Shown piece after piece: positions 8,107-18,045 of a stretch of 64,000 bases of DNA. Below the pieces are notes generated by a model, which saw only the letters and a program-made list of their open reading frames with translations, ran no database searches and was not told where the DNA came from. The stretch is from Vescimonas sanitatis (GTDB taxonomy: Bacteria > Bacillota > Clostridia > Oscillospirales > Oscillospiraceae). The stretch's first letter is position 1. Every line of letters starts with the position of its first letter. The stretch is from NCBI RefSeq assembly GCF_049060325.1, contig NZ_JBMGPW010000001.1, positions 186,001 to 250,000 on the forward strand. The letters are read 5' to 3'. The position numbers were made by a program, and so were the translations under genes.

Positions 8107-10518
8107 GTGGCGGTGATCGCCAAGGTGGCCGTACAGGCGGCTACCTACGCTATCGACAAGGCCTATGATTACCTGCTGCCGGAGGAAGTCGGCGGACAGG
8201 CAGGCTGCCGGGTGCTGGTGCCCTTCGGCCGCGGCAACCGACTCACAGAGGCGATGATCCTCTCCCTGCATCAGGCGGTGCCGGACAAGCCGCTGAAGGC
8301 GGTCCGATCCCTGCTGGATGAAGAGCCGGTCATCACGGAAAGGGAGCTGCGGCTGGCGCTGTGGATGACACGCCGGTACTTCTGCACATTTTATGACGCG
8401 CTGCGTACCGTGTTGCCTGCCGCCGTATGGTACCATTACCGGGAGACTTGGTCCCTGGCACAGCCGCCGCTGGTGCCCACACGACAGGAGGCAGCGGTAT
8501 GCCGCCTTTTGCAGGATGGCCCGCTGACCACGGATAAGCTGCGTCAGGCGCTGGGCGACGATGTTGAGCCGCTGCTGCGCCGCATGGCCAAATCGGGTGC
8601 ACTGCACTGCAAAAAGGAGCAGAGCCGCAAGGTACGCGACAAGGTGGTACTGTTCGCCCGTCTCGCTGTTCCTGCTGAAGAGGCGTTGGCTCTGGCCGGT
8701 AAGTCCCAGCGGCGGCGTGAGGCGGTGACATTCCTTGCCCAGAACGGCGAGACGGCACTGCACGATGTGACGTATTTCACCGGCGTATCCCGCCAGACAC
8801 TGAACGCTCTGGAGAAGCTGGGGACGGTGGCGTACCGGGAGCAAGAGGAATACCGAATATCTGAAAAACAATACACTGTAAAGGCGGATAGCTTGACGTT
8901 GAATTCCCAACAGCAGCGCGTCTGTGACACGCTGCTGGCCCAGGTGCGGACGGAGACGCCCGGCGTCACGCTGTTGTGCGGCGTAACCGGCAGCGGCAAG
9001 ACGGTGGTGTATATCCGGCTGGCGCAGGAACTGCTGAAAATAGGCAGATCTGTGATGATCCTGGTGCCGGAGATCGCCCTGACGCCCCAGATGATGGCGC
9101 GGTTCACCGCGTATTTCGGCCACGAGGTGGCGCTGCTGCACAGCGGTTTGCGGATGACGGAACGCTATGATCAGTTCAAGCGGCTGCGGCGGGGCGAGGC
9201 CCATATCGTGCTGGGTACCCGGTCGGCGGTGTTTGCACCGCTGGAAAATTTGGGCCTCATCATCATGGATGAGGAGCAGGAGGGGTCCTATCAATCGGAA
9301 AACGCCCCTTGTTATCATGCACGGGATGTGGCAAAATACCGCTGCGCCGCCGAGGGTGCGCGGCTGCTGCTGGGCTCTGCCACGCCCACGGTGGAGACGT
9401 TTTACCACGCGCAGCAGGGTGAGTACGATCTGCTGGAGTTGACGGAGCGTTACAACCGCCGCGCTCTGCCCGAGGTCCGCATCGCCGATCTGCGGCAGGA
9501 GCTGCGTGCCGGAAACAGCACCGTTATCAGCCGCCCACTGCAGGAGGAACTGGCAAAAAACATCGCTGCGGGGGAGCAGAGCATCCTATTCCTGAACCGC
9601 AGGGGCAGCAGCCGACAGCTGCTGTGTCCCCAGTGCGGCTATGTGCCGGAGTGCCCGCGGTGCAGTGTATACCTGACATACCACAGCGCCAATGACCGGC
9701 TGATGTGCCACTACTGCGGTTATTCACACGCTGCGCCGACGGTGTGCCCGGAGTGCGGCGGCACACTGAAGCATATCGGCTTTGGTACCCAGCGGGTAGA
9801 GGAGGAGCTGCATGAGCTGTTCCCGGGAGTCGAGGTGCTGCGGATGGATGCGGACACCGTATCCGTGGGACATGAGGCACTGCTGAAGGAATTTGAGGAG
9901 AGGCAGATCCCCATTCTGCTGGGCACCCAGATGGTGGCCAAGGGGCTGGATTTTGCCAATGTGACGCTGGTGGGTGTGCTCAGCGCCGACCTGTCCCTAT
10001 ATGTGGATCACTACCGGGCGGCGGAGAGGACCTTCAATCTGTTGACACAGGTGGTTGGCCGTGCGGGTCGAGGCGACAAGGCCGGGCGGGCTGTGATACA
10101 GACCTACACACCGGAGAATGATGTGATACAGGCGGCGGCCGCCCAGGACTATCAGAGGTTTTACGACGCCGAGATCGCGCTGCGCCGCCTGCGGCAGGAC
10201 CCGCCCTTTGCGGATCAGTTCACCGTTACGGTGACGGGACCGGAGGAGGCGTCGGTACGTCACTCCATCGAGCTGCTGCGGCAGGGGATCGGAAATGCGG
10301 CGGAGAAGCCGCCCTACGACACGCTGGGGATACAGGTCATCGGGCCTGCGCCTGCGCCGGTGGTGAAGGTCAACGGCGTATACCGTTACCGCCTGCTGGT
10401 GCTGGGGCAGAATATCGCGCCAGTGCGGGAGCTGCTGGCGGGTTTCATGCGGGCTTTTGTCCAACGGCCGGAAAACCGGCGACTGCATATCTATACGGAT
10501 TGTGACAAAATGGATTAG
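8107..10518 (+). CDS. priA: Primosomal protein N' (PriA helicase)
   Basis: PriA is the 3'-to-5' helicase that restarts stalled replication forks and loads the primosome. The 803-residue protein has an N-terminal DNA-binding domain, Walker A GVTGSGKT (about 290-297), motif II DEEQ (388-391; DEEH in many homologues) and a zinc-binding insert with four paired CxxC-type motifs (about 507-551). The C-terminal helicase half includes VGRAGRG. The GTG start lies 2 bases after rpoZ, so the genes are coupled. Confidence 0.96.
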   Translation: MAVIAKVAVQAATYAIDKAYDYLLPEEVGGQAGCRVLVPFGRGNRLTEAMILSLHQAVPDKPLKAVRSLLDEEPVITERELRLALWMTRRYFCTFYDALRTVLPAAVWYHYRETWSLAQPPLVPTRQEAAVCRLLQDGPLTTDKLRQALGDDVEPLLRRMAKSGALHCKKEQSRKVRDKVVLFARLAVPAEEALALAGKSQRRREAVTFLAQNGETALHDVTYFTGVSRQTLNALEKLGTVAYREQEEYRISEKQYTVKADSLTLNSQQQRVCDTLLAQVRTETPGVTLLCGVTGSGKTVVYIRLAQELLKIGRSVMILVPEIALTPQMMARFTAYFGHEVALLHSGLRMTERYDQFKRLRRGEAHIVLGTRSAVFAPLENLGLIIMDEEQEGSYQSENAPCYHARDVAKYRCAAEGARLLLGSATPTVETFYHAQQGEYDLLELTERYNRRALPEVRIADLRQELRAGNSTVISRPLQEELAKNIAAGEQSILFLNRRGSSRQLLCPQCGYVPECPRCSVYLTYHSANDRLMCHYCGYSHAAPTVCPECGGTLKHIGFGTQRVEEELHELFPGVEVLRMDADTVSVGHEALLKEFEERQIPILLGTQMVAKGLDFANVTLVGVLSADLSLYVDHYRAAERTFNLLTQVVGRAGRGDKAGRAVIQTYTPENDVIQAAAAQDYQRFYDAEIALRRLRQDPPFADQFTVTVTGPEEASVRHSIELLRQGIGNAAEKPPYDTLGIQVIGPAPAPVVKVNGVYRYRLLVLGQNIAPVRELLAGFMRAFVQRPENRRLHIYTDCDKMD

Positions 10519-10542
10519 ATCCAGGAAATATGAGGTAAGATT

Positions 10543-11064
10543 ATGGCTTTACGAAAGATCGCGTTGGAGGGCGAGGCGTGCCTGAGCAAGGTGTGCCGCC
10601 CGGTTACAGATTTTAACAGCCGGCTGCATACGCTGCTGGACGACCTGGCAGATACACTGGCCGACTCCGGCGGCGTGGGCCTGGCCGCGCCCCAGGTGGG
10701 CGTACTGCGCCGGGTGTGCGTGGTGCTGGACGAGGAGGATCAGCTGATCGAGCTGGTGAACCCGGAGATCATCTACACCGAAGGGGAGCAGACTGGCCTG
10801 GAGGGCTGCTTGAGCGTTCCCGGGAAATACGGCGTGGTAACGCGGCCTGAGGTGGTGCGTGTCCGTGCCCAGGACCGGGACGGTCAGTGGTTCGAGGTCG
10901 AAGACGAGGGCCTGACGGCCCGGTGCTTCTGCCATGAGATCGAGCACCTGGATGGTCATCTGTTCGTGGAGCATACCGACCGGCTCATGGAGGGCGAGGA
11001 GCTGCAGAAGTGGCTGGAGGCGCACGCCGACGAGTACGAGATCGAGGAAGAAGAGGACAAGTAA
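10543..11064 (+). CDS. def: Peptide deformylase
   Basis: Removes the N-formyl group from nascent proteins, using a metal held by one Cys and two His. All three motifs are visible in the 173-residue protein: GVGLAAPQ (about 45-52), EGCLSVP (about 86-92) and HEIEH (about 131-135). The acidic C-terminal tail ends EEEEDK. The stop shares one base with the fmt start (TAATG), pairing deformylation with formylation genes as in Bacillus. Confidence 0.96.
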   Translation: MALRKIALEGEACLSKVCRPVTDFNSRLHTLLDDLADTLADSGGVGLAAPQVGVLRRVCVVLDEEDQLIELVNPEIIYTEGEQTGLEGCLSVPGKYGVVTRPEVVRVRAQDRDGQWFEVEDEGLTARCFCHEIEHLDGHLFVEHTDRLMEGEELQKWLEAHADEYEIEEEEDK

Positions 11065-11984
11065 TGCGTATTCTGTTTATGGGAACGCCGGATTTTGCCG
11101 TGGCGTCCCTCAAACGGCTGGTGGCCGACGGACACGACATCTGCGGCGTGTTCACCCAGCCGGACAAGCCGAAGAACCGCGGCATGAAGCTGATCGCGCC
11201 GCCGGTGAAGGAATATGCTCTGACGCAGGGACTGCACGTATACCAGCCGTTGAAAATGAAGGACGGTACGGCGTTGGAGCTGGTGCGGTCCCTTGCTCCC
11301 GAGCTGATCGTGGTGGCAGCCTACGGCCGTATCCTGCCGGAGGACATCCTGAACACGCCAAAGTACGGTGCCATCAACGTACACTCCTCCATCCTGCCGA
11401 AGTACCGGGGCGCGGCGCCCATCAACTGGGCGATTCTCAACGGCGACGCTGTGACAGGCGTGTCCATTATGTATATGGCGCCGGAGCTGGATGCGGGAGA
11501 TGTGATACTGTGCCGCGAGACGGCCATCGATCCGGACGAGGACGCGGTGGCGCTGACGGCGCGGCTGGCGGAGCTTGGCGCGGAAGCGCTGCATGAGGCC
11601 ATCGGGCAGATCGAACGCGGCACCGTTACCCGGACGGCGCAGGATCACGCGGCGCACACCTACGCGCCCATGCTGGATAAAAGCCTCTCGCCGATGGATT
11701 TCTCCCGGTCGGCGCAGCAGCTGCACGATCAGGTGCGGGGCCTGGTGCCCTGGCCCAGTGCGTCCATGGTGCTGGCAGGCAAGCCGGTCAAGGTCCACCG
11801 CACCGCGGTAGGCGGAGAGACCTCCGCCCCGGCGGGCAGCGTGGTGGAGGCGGACAAAAACGGCCTGGCCATTGCCTGCGGCGACGGCAGGTTGCTGCGT
11901 GTTCTTGAATTGCAGGGCGAGGGCGGCAAGCGCATGGCAGCGGCGGATTATCTGCGGGGCCATCCGGTCCCGCTGGGCCTGTGA
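11064..11984 (+). CDS. fmt: Methionyl-tRNA formyltransferase
   Basis: Formylates initiator Met-tRNA using 10-formyl-THF. The 306-residue protein begins MRILFMGTPDFAV and contains the signature HSSILPKYRGAAPINW (about 105-120), with the C-terminal OB-like domain after residue 205. The ATG at 11064 overlaps the stop of def. The next gene, rsmB, starts at a GTG that overlaps the fmt stop codon. Confidence 0.96.
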   Translation: MRILFMGTPDFAVASLKRLVADGHDICGVFTQPDKPKNRGMKLIAPPVKEYALTQGLHVYQPLKMKDGTALELVRSLAPELIVVAAYGRILPEDILNTPKYGAINVHSSILPKYRGAAPINWAILNGDAVTGVSIMYMAPELDAGDVILCRETAIDPDEDAVALTARLAELGAEALHEAIGQIERGTVTRTAQDHAAHTYAPMLDKSLSPMDFSRSAQQLHDQVRGLVPWPSASMVLAGKPVKVHRTAVGGETSAPAGSVVEADKNGLAIACGDGRLLRVLELQGEGGKRMAAADYLRGHPVPLGL

Positions 11985-13309
11985 CGCCCCGTGACGCGCG
12001 GGACGCGGCGCTGGAGGCGCTGCTGCAGATGGAGCGCCGGGGCGCGTGGTCTGACGGCAGCCTGAAGCGTATCGCGGCCCAGTCCGGGCTGGAGGCCCGG
12101 GACGCGGCGCTGTGTACCCGGATGACCTACGGCGTGGTGCAGAACCGGACACTGCTGGACTACTATATCGACCATTGGTGTACGCAGAAGGCCGCCCGGC
12201 TGGAACCGGTGGTGGCCTGCCTGCTGCGTTTGGGTATATATCAGATACTGTTCATGGACAAGGTGCCCGACCGGGCTGCTGTTCATGAGACGGTGGAGCT
12301 GACAAAACGCCGGGGCAAGACCCGTGCCGCGGGCATGATCAATGCGGTGCTGCGGAAATGTGCGTCAAGCAAAAACACTTTACCGCCATTGCCGCAGAAT
12401 AGTTTTATTTCCAAAGCAGCGGTGCAGTACAGCCATCCCAGGTGGTTGGTGGAGCGCTTGACGGCTTTGGCCGGCGAGCAGGAGGCCGAGGCGTTCCTGC
12501 GGTTGGATAACGAGCCTGTTCCCACGGTGATACAAGCCAATCCGCTGAAGACCACGCCGGCGGAGCTGGAAAATGAGCTGCGATCGGACGGTGTCCGTCT
12601 GACGCCCCATCCCTGGCTGGAGGGCTGCTTTGAAGTCACCGGTACCGGTGATTTGGAGCGTCTGTCCGCCTTTGCGTCGGGACGCTGCACGGTGCAGGAT
12701 GCCGCGGCGCGTTTGGCGGCCATTGCCGCCGGACCGAAGCCCGGCGACCGGGTGCTGGATGTGTGCGCCGCCCCTGGCGGCAAATCCTTTGCCATGGCCA
12801 TGCAGATGGAGAACCGGGGCGATATCCTCTCCTGTGACATTCACCCCCACAAGCTGAAGCTCATCGAAAACGGTGCGGCACGGCTGGGGACCACTATCAT
12901 CCGCACAGCGCTGGCCGATGGGCGGGAGCGTCACGCCGGCTGGGTGGAGCAGGCCGATGTGGTTCTGGCCGATGTGCCGTGCTCCGGCCTTGGCATCATC
13001 CGCAAGAAACCGGATATCCGCTGGAAGGATCCGGCGCAGCTGGCACAGCTGCCCGCCGTCCAGCTGTCGATATTGAACAACGTGTCCGCCTACGTCCGTC
13101 CCGGCGGCGTGTTGGTGTATGCCACCTGCACCGTCCTGCCGGAGGAAAACGGCGGCGTGGTGTCGGCCTTTTTGGACGTACACCCGGACTTTGCGAAAGA
13201 GGAATTTACCCTGCCCGGTATCGGAAGCTGTCCCGGTGATGTGACACTGTGGCCCCAGCGGACCGGCACCGATGGATTTTACATCTGCCGTATGCGCCGC
13301 AGGGGATAA
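11981..13309 (+). CDS. rsmB: 16S rRNA (cytosine-967-C5)-methyltransferase RsmB
   Basis: Methylates C967 of 16S rRNA. The 442-residue protein has an N-terminal NusB-like RNA-binding domain (about 1-140) and a C-terminal Rossmann methyltransferase domain with SAM motif CAAPGGKSFAMA (about 261-272). Both catalytic cysteines are visible: ADVPCSG (about 335) and ATCTVLPEEN (about 382). The GTG start overlaps the fmt stop by 4 bases. Confidence 0.95.
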   Translation: MTPRDARDAALEALLQMERRGAWSDGSLKRIAAQSGLEARDAALCTRMTYGVVQNRTLLDYYIDHWCTQKAARLEPVVACLLRLGIYQILFMDKVPDRAAVHETVELTKRRGKTRAAGMINAVLRKCASSKNTLPPLPQNSFISKAAVQYSHPRWLVERLTALAGEQEAEAFLRLDNEPVPTVIQANPLKTTPAELENELRSDGVRLTPHPWLEGCFEVTGTGDLERLSAFASGRCTVQDAAARLAAIAAGPKPGDRVLDVCAAPGGKSFAMAMQMENRGDILSCDIHPHKLKLIENGAARLGTTIIRTALADGRERHAGWVEQADVVLADVPCSGLGIIRKKPDIRWKDPAQLAQLPAVQLSILNNVSAYVRPGGVLVYATCTVLPEENGGVVSAFLDVHPDFAKEEFTLPGIGSCPGDVTLWPQRTGTDGFYICRMRRRG

Positions 13310-13327
13310 CGTCAAGGAGCGAATTGC

Positions 13328-14359
13328 ATGACCGACATCAAATCCATGACCGAGCGTCAGCTGGCCGACTTTTTTAAGAATATGGGACAGCCGGCTTTCC
13401 GTGCCAAGCAGGTATTCACCTGGCTGCACCGTGGCGTGCGCTCCTTTGACGAGATGACCGACTTGTCCAAGCCTCTGCGTGCCCAGCTGGCCGAGACGTG
13501 CTTCATTACAGCGCCGACCGTGGCCCGGAAGCAGACCTCAAAGCTGGACGGGACCGTTAAATATTTGTGGGAGTTGGCCGACGGCAACTGCATCGAGACA
13601 GTCCTCATGCAATACCACCACGGCAACACCGTGTGTATCTCCTCTCAGGTGGGCTGCCGCATGGGCTGCGCCTTTTGCGCCAGCACCATCGCCGGCAAGG
13701 TCCGGGACCTGCGGCCCTCTGAGCTGCTGGACCAGGTGCTGTTTACCCAGCTGGACAGCGGCCTGCCTGTCTCCAACATCGTGCTCATGGGTATCGGCGA
13801 GCCGTTGGACAACATGGACAATGTGCTGCGCTTTTTGGAGCTGGTCAACAGCCCTCATGGGATGAACATCGGTATGCGGCATATCAGCCTGTCCACCTGC
13901 GGCGTAGTGCCGGGGATCGACGCGCTGGCGGATCGGCAGCTTCAATTAACGCTGTCTGTATCCCTTCACGCACCGGACAGCGAGACCCGCAGCCGCATTA
14001 TGCCGGTGAACCGGGCGTATGATGTAGAGACGCTGTTTGCCGCCTGCCACAGATACTTCCAAAAGACCGGACGGCGCATCAGCTTTGAGTATGCCATGAT
14101 CGACGGCGTCAACGACCACGACTGGCAGGCGGAGCTGATCGCGAAAAAGCTGAAGGGTATGCCGGGCCACGTGAACCTGATACCCCTGAACGACGTGGTG
14201 GAGAGCCCGTATAAGCCCAGCAGACGCATCGGCGCATTCCAGCAGAAGTTGGAGAGTTTGGGCGTTACCGCCACGGTCCGCAGAAGCCTGGGCGGCGATA
14301 TCGACGCCTCCTGCGGCCAGCTGCGGCGGAAGGAAATGCAGGAACGCGGCCAACTGTGA
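13328..14359 (+). CDS. rlmN: 23S/tRNA adenine C2-methyltransferase RlmN (radical SAM)
   Basis: A radical SAM enzyme that methylates C2 of A2503 in 23S rRNA and A37 of some tRNAs. The 343-residue protein carries the 4Fe-4S motif as C110, C114 and C117 (CRMGCAFC) and a conserved late Cys in SCGQLR that accepts the methyl group. AAGGAG lies just upstream of the ATG. It follows rsmB in the same rRNA-modification block as in Bacillus. Confidence 0.96.
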   Translation: MTDIKSMTERQLADFFKNMGQPAFRAKQVFTWLHRGVRSFDEMTDLSKPLRAQLAETCFITAPTVARKQTSKLDGTVKYLWELADGNCIETVLMQYHHGNTVCISSQVGCRMGCAFCASTIAGKVRDLRPSELLDQVLFTQLDSGLPVSNIVLMGIGEPLDNMDNVLRFLELVNSPHGMNIGMRHISLSTCGVVPGIDALADRQLQLTLSVSLHAPDSETRSRIMPVNRAYDVETLFAACHRYFQKTGRRISFEYAMIDGVNDHDWQAELIAKKLKGMPGHVNLIPLNDVVESPYKPSRRIGAFQQKLESLGVTATVRRSLGGDIDASCGQLRRKEMQERGQL

Positions 14360-14397
14360 GACATGGACTCTTTACGGAATAAAGGATGTGAGCGACT

Positions 14398-15138
14398 ATG
14401 AAAATGTGGGGGATCACCAATACCGGGTTGGTGCGGAGCGAGAATCAGGACGCCTACGCCGTGTTCGAGGCCGGCGCATTCCATGCGGCCGTGGTGTGCG
14501 ACGGTATGGGCGGCACCAACGGCGGACAGGTGGCCAGCGCCATCGCCGTAGCCCGGTTCGAAAAGGAGCTGCGCGACAGCCTGCGGGACGATATGGACAT
14601 CCCGCAGCTGCGGCAGGCAATGCTCAGCGCTATCGCCTGCGCCAATGACGCCATCCGGCAGGAGGCGGCGCGGAACGCAGAGTACCAGCACATGGGTACC
14701 ACGCTGGTGTGCGCCGTGACCCGGTCCGACATGGCCGTCATCGGCAACATTGGCGACAGCCGTGCCTATCACATCACGCCGGAGGGGATTTTCCAGATAT
14801 CCCGTGACCACTCGGTGGTGGAGAATATGGTGGCCAAGGGTGACCTGACGCCGCTGGAGGCCCGAACGCACCCCAACCGCAATCTCATCACACGGGCACT
14901 TGGCCCGGATATCCACGCCAAGGCGGACGCTTTCGAACTGCCCTGGCACAAGGACGAGTTCCTGCTGCTCTGTTCCGACGGACTGGTGAACACCGTGTCG
15001 GATCAGGAGATGCTGTTTGAGGTCCTCCACGACGGGGACGTAAATGAATGTCTTGACCATTTGCTGCAAATATCGCTTCAGCGGGGCGCGCCGGACAACA
15101 TCACGGCGGTGCTGCTGCTGAACGGGGAAGGGAGATGA
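14398..15138 (+). CDS. prpC: PP2C-type Ser/Thr phosphatase (PrpC/Stp)
   Basis: Mn/Mg-dependent phosphatase that reverses phosphorylation by the adjacent kinase. The 246-residue protein has the PP2C metal-binding motifs CDGMGG (about 33-38), GDSRAYHI (about 120-127), SDGLVN and a terminal PDNITAVLL. The gene lies 4 bases before prkC, the conserved phosphatase-kinase pair that controls growth, cell wall and spore germination signalling. Confidence 0.95.
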   Translation: MKMWGITNTGLVRSENQDAYAVFEAGAFHAAVVCDGMGGTNGGQVASAIAVARFEKELRDSLRDDMDIPQLRQAMLSAIACANDAIRQEAARNAEYQHMGTTLVCAVTRSDMAVIGNIGDSRAYHITPEGIFQISRDHSVVENMVAKGDLTPLEARTHPNRNLITRALGPDIHAKADAFELPWHKDEFLLLCSDGLVNTVSDQEMLFEVLHDGDVNECLDHLLQISLQRGAPDNITAVLLLNGEGR

Positions 15139-15142
15139 CCAC

Positions 15143-17101
15143 ATGGATCAGTATATCGGAAAAATGCTGGACGATCGCTACGAAATACTGGAGCTGATCG
15201 GCTCCGGCGGTATGGCCAATGTCTATAAGGCCCGGTGCCACCGGCTGAATCGCCTTGTGGCCATAAAGATACTGAAAAGCGACCTGGCGGACAACGCGGA
15301 TTTCCGCCGCCGGTTCCACGATGAGTCCCAGGCGGTAGCGCAGCTGAGCCACGCCAACATCGTGTCGGTGTATGACGTATCCACCAATCCGGACCGGGAA
15401 TACATCGTCATGGAGCTGATCGATGGCATCACGCTGAAGCAGTATATGGAGCGCCGTGGCCGCATGGACTGGCGGGAGTCGCTGCATTTCATCACCCAGA
15501 TCATGCGTGGCCTGAGCCACGCCCACAGCCGCGGCATCATCCACCGTGATATCAAGCCCCAGAACATCATGGTCCTGCGGGACGGCAGCGTGAAGGTGGC
15601 TGATTTCGGCATTGCCTGCCTTGCCAACCAGGGGCAGACACTGACCCAGGAGGCGCTTGGCTCAGTGCACTACATCTCGCCGGAGCAGGCCCGGGGCGAC
15701 CGTATCGACGCGCGCTCGGATATCTATTCCGCCGGTGTTGTGCTGTATGAGATGCTCACCGGACGCCTGCCCTTTGAGGGCGACAGCGCCGTATCCGTGG
15801 CCATCCAGCACCTGAGCTCCGTGCCTCTGGCGCCCCGGGATATCGATCCCAGTATCCCCGAGCCGCTGGAGCTGATCTGCATGAAGGCTATGAACAGCGA
15901 CCCCAACAAGCGCTACGCCTCGGCGGACGCCATGATCGAGGATCTGGAGAAGTTCCGCCGGGACCCCTCTGTGGATATGGACTATATCCGGCAGGAGCTG
16001 ACTGCCCCTGCCGCGGATACCGAGCCTACCATGCCCCTGCCCACGGCGCAGGTGGCCTCCGCCGTAAAAAAGCACACCGGCGAGCTGCGCCGGGAGCGCG
16101 AGGCGGAAGAGGAGCCGCCCCGCCGGGATAAGAAGTCTATTGCTATCATCGCCGGGATCTTTGCCGCGGCGGTGCTGCTGGTTGTGCTGCTGTTCAAGCT
16201 GATACTGGGCGATTTCGGCCCTGCCGGCAGCAACAAGAGCTACCCTGTGCCCGATATCCGCGGCAAGACTGTGGAGGAGGCCCAGGAGATGGAGGGCGTA
16301 AAGGATATCTTCCTGATCGAGGTACAGGGTACCCGCACTACGGAGGAATACCAGCCGGGGCAGATCGTCGAGCAGGATCCCGCTGCCGGCCGCACCCGAA
16401 AGAGCAATCTGGTCATTCAGGTCTATGTGGCCGCTGAGCCGGAGAAGGTGCCGATGAAGGACCTGGTGGGCATGGAGTACCGGCAGGCGCGCGTGCTTCT
16501 GACCGATATGGGTCTGGATCTGAAGATCACCACGGAAACCGTGTCCTCCGACAAATACGGCGCGGACGCCGTGATCGAGACAGTCCCTGCCGCCGACGAA
16601 CCGCTGGTGGCCGGACAGACGGTGATCCTGCGGGTCAGCACCGGGCCGGAAACGGTGACGGTGCCTACCTTCACCGGTCAGGATATCGCCAACGCAGTGC
16701 AGAATGCTCAGGACCTGGGCCTTACCGTGGGCGAGATCACCTATGACACATTCAGCTTTGCGCCCCAGGGTCAGGTGATCGAGCAGAGCATCAAGCCCAC
16801 CAGCGAGGTTCCCGGCGGTACAAAAATCAGCTTTACCGTCAGCGGGCAGAAGAACAGCGACGACGCCACAGCGGCCCGGGTGGTGGAGTTTACCATGCCC
16901 AGCGATATGGAGGGTATGATCAAGGTGGAGTTCGAGCAGGACAGCGTGACTCTGGACAGCCAGTACATCAACGCCTCCATGGGGACGGTGACATATACCT
17001 TCACCGGCAAGACTGGGACCAGTTCTAACGTCTGTGCCGTCTTTACCAGCATGAACACCGGGGCCACCAAGGTCTCCGCTATTCAGGAGATACGCTTTTG
17101 A
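15143..17101 (+). CDS. prkC: PASTA-domain Ser/Thr protein kinase (PrkC/Stk1)
   Basis: The 652-residue membrane kinase senses muropeptides or lipid II in related species. The cytoplasmic Hanks kinase domain (about 10-270) has GSGGMANVYKA, AIKIL, the catalytic HRDIKPQN and DFGIA. A basic juxtamembrane linker leads to one membrane helix (about 333-355), then three PASTA repeats (about 367-570). The last about 80 residues form an additional extracellular beta-rich domain beyond the PASTA units. Its stop codon overlaps the TTG start of rsgA. Confidence 0.96.
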   Translation: MDQYIGKMLDDRYEILELIGSGGMANVYKARCHRLNRLVAIKILKSDLADNADFRRRFHDESQAVAQLSHANIVSVYDVSTNPDREYIVMELIDGITLKQYMERRGRMDWRESLHFITQIMRGLSHAHSRGIIHRDIKPQNIMVLRDGSVKVADFGIACLANQGQTLTQEALGSVHYISPEQARGDRIDARSDIYSAGVVLYEMLTGRLPFEGDSAVSVAIQHLSSVPLAPRDIDPSIPEPLELICMKAMNSDPNKRYASADAMIEDLEKFRRDPSVDMDYIRQELTAPAADTEPTMPLPTAQVASAVKKHTGELRREREAEEEPPRRDKKSIAIIAGIFAAAVLLVVLLFKLILGDFGPAGSNKSYPVPDIRGKTVEEAQEMEGVKDIFLIEVQGTRTTEEYQPGQIVEQDPAAGRTRKSNLVIQVYVAAEPEKVPMKDLVGMEYRQARVLLTDMGLDLKITTETVSSDKYGADAVIETVPAADEPLVAGQTVILRVSTGPETVTVPTFTGQDIANAVQNAQDLGLTVGEITYDTFSFAPQGQVIEQSIKPTSEVPGGTKISFTVSGQKNSDDATAARVVEFTMPSDMEGMIKVEFEQDSVTLDSQYINASMGTVTYTFTGKTGTSSNVCAVFTSMNTGATKVSAIQEIRF

Positions 17102-17979
17102 GCCGGGGCCGCATCGAGAAGGCACTCAGCGGTTTTTACTATGTAAATACCGGAGCCGAGACGCTGCAATGCCGCGCCCGTGGAAAGTTCCGCCGGGAGG
17201 GCATGAGCCCGCTGGTGGGCGACTGGGTCCAGGTCCGTGACCTGGGCGGGGGCGAGGGCTTTGTGGAGGCTGTGGAGCCGCGCCGCAATGTGTTTTCCCG
17301 TCCCGCCGCCGCCAATATCGATCAGCTGGTCATCCTGGCCTCCGCCGCCATCCCTGTGACGGAGCCGTATCTCATTGACCGCATTGCCGCCATCGCCGCC
17401 CTGAAGGGCTGTCAGGTGCTGCTGTGTCTGAACAAGTGCGATCTGAACACGGCGGACGAGCTGTATGACATCTATAGTCATTCCGCCCTGCCGGTGCTGC
17501 GTATCAGCGCCGAGACAGGGGAGGGACTGGAGACGCTTCGCGCCGCCATCGCCGGAAAGCTGAATGCCTTTACCGGGAACTCCGGCGTGGGGAAGTCCAG
17601 CGTGCTGAATCGGCTGCTGCCGGAATTGCATTTGCCGGTGGGCGAGGTCAGCAAGGCCCTTGGCCGCGGCCGCCATACCACGCGCCATGTGGAGCTGTTT
17701 GCTCTGGGCGGCGGCACCTATGTGATCGACACACCGGGTTTTTCCTCCTTTGATACAGAGGAAATGGACCTGGAACTGAAGGCGCGCCTGCCGGAGACGT
17801 TCCCAGAATTTGCGCCCTATGTGGACCAGTGCCGCTTTACCGGCTGCACCCACACAAAGGAAAAGGGCTGCCGTGTGCTGCAGGCTGTGCAGGACGGCGA
17901 TATCCCTGCCAGCCGCCACAGGAGCTACCTGCGGCTCTATGATGAACTGAAGGACCTGCGGGCCTGGCAGAAGAAGTGA
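17098..17979 (+). CDS. rsgA: Ribosome small-subunit-dependent GTPase RsgA
   Basis: A circularly permuted GTPase that checks late 30S maturation. The 293-residue protein has an N-terminal OB-fold, G4 as NKCD (about 118-121), then G1 GNSGVGKSS (about 160-168) and G3 DTPGF, in the permuted order. A C-terminal zinc motif carries CRFTGCTHTKEKGC. The start is TTG at 17098, overlapping the prkC stop. In Bacillus it likewise follows prkC. A strong terminator ends the operon directly after it. Confidence 0.95.
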   Translation: MSRGRIEKALSGFYYVNTGAETLQCRARGKFRREGMSPLVGDWVQVRDLGGGEGFVEAVEPRRNVFSRPAAANIDQLVILASAAIPVTEPYLIDRIAAIAALKGCQVLLCLNKCDLNTADELYDIYSHSALPVLRISAETGEGLETLRAAIAGKLNAFTGNSGVGKSSVLNRLLPELHLPVGEVSKALGRGRHTTRHVELFALGGGTYVIDTPGFSSFDTEEMDLELKARLPETFPEFAPYVDQCRFTGCTHTKEKGCRVLQAVQDGDIPASRHRSYLRLYDELKDLRAWQKK

Positions 17980-18010
17980 AAAAGCGGAGTGCGATGCACT
18001 CCGCTTTTTG
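17979..18010 (+). terminator. Terminator after rsgA
   Basis: A 14-bp perfect stem (17979-17992 with 17996-18009) around a 3-base loop, with five T on its 3' arm. It separates the housekeeping operon from the tiny genes and SPOCS gene that follow. Confidence 0.85.
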
Positions 18011-18045
18011 CGTTTCATATACTGGAGCAGGGGGAGGGATATACG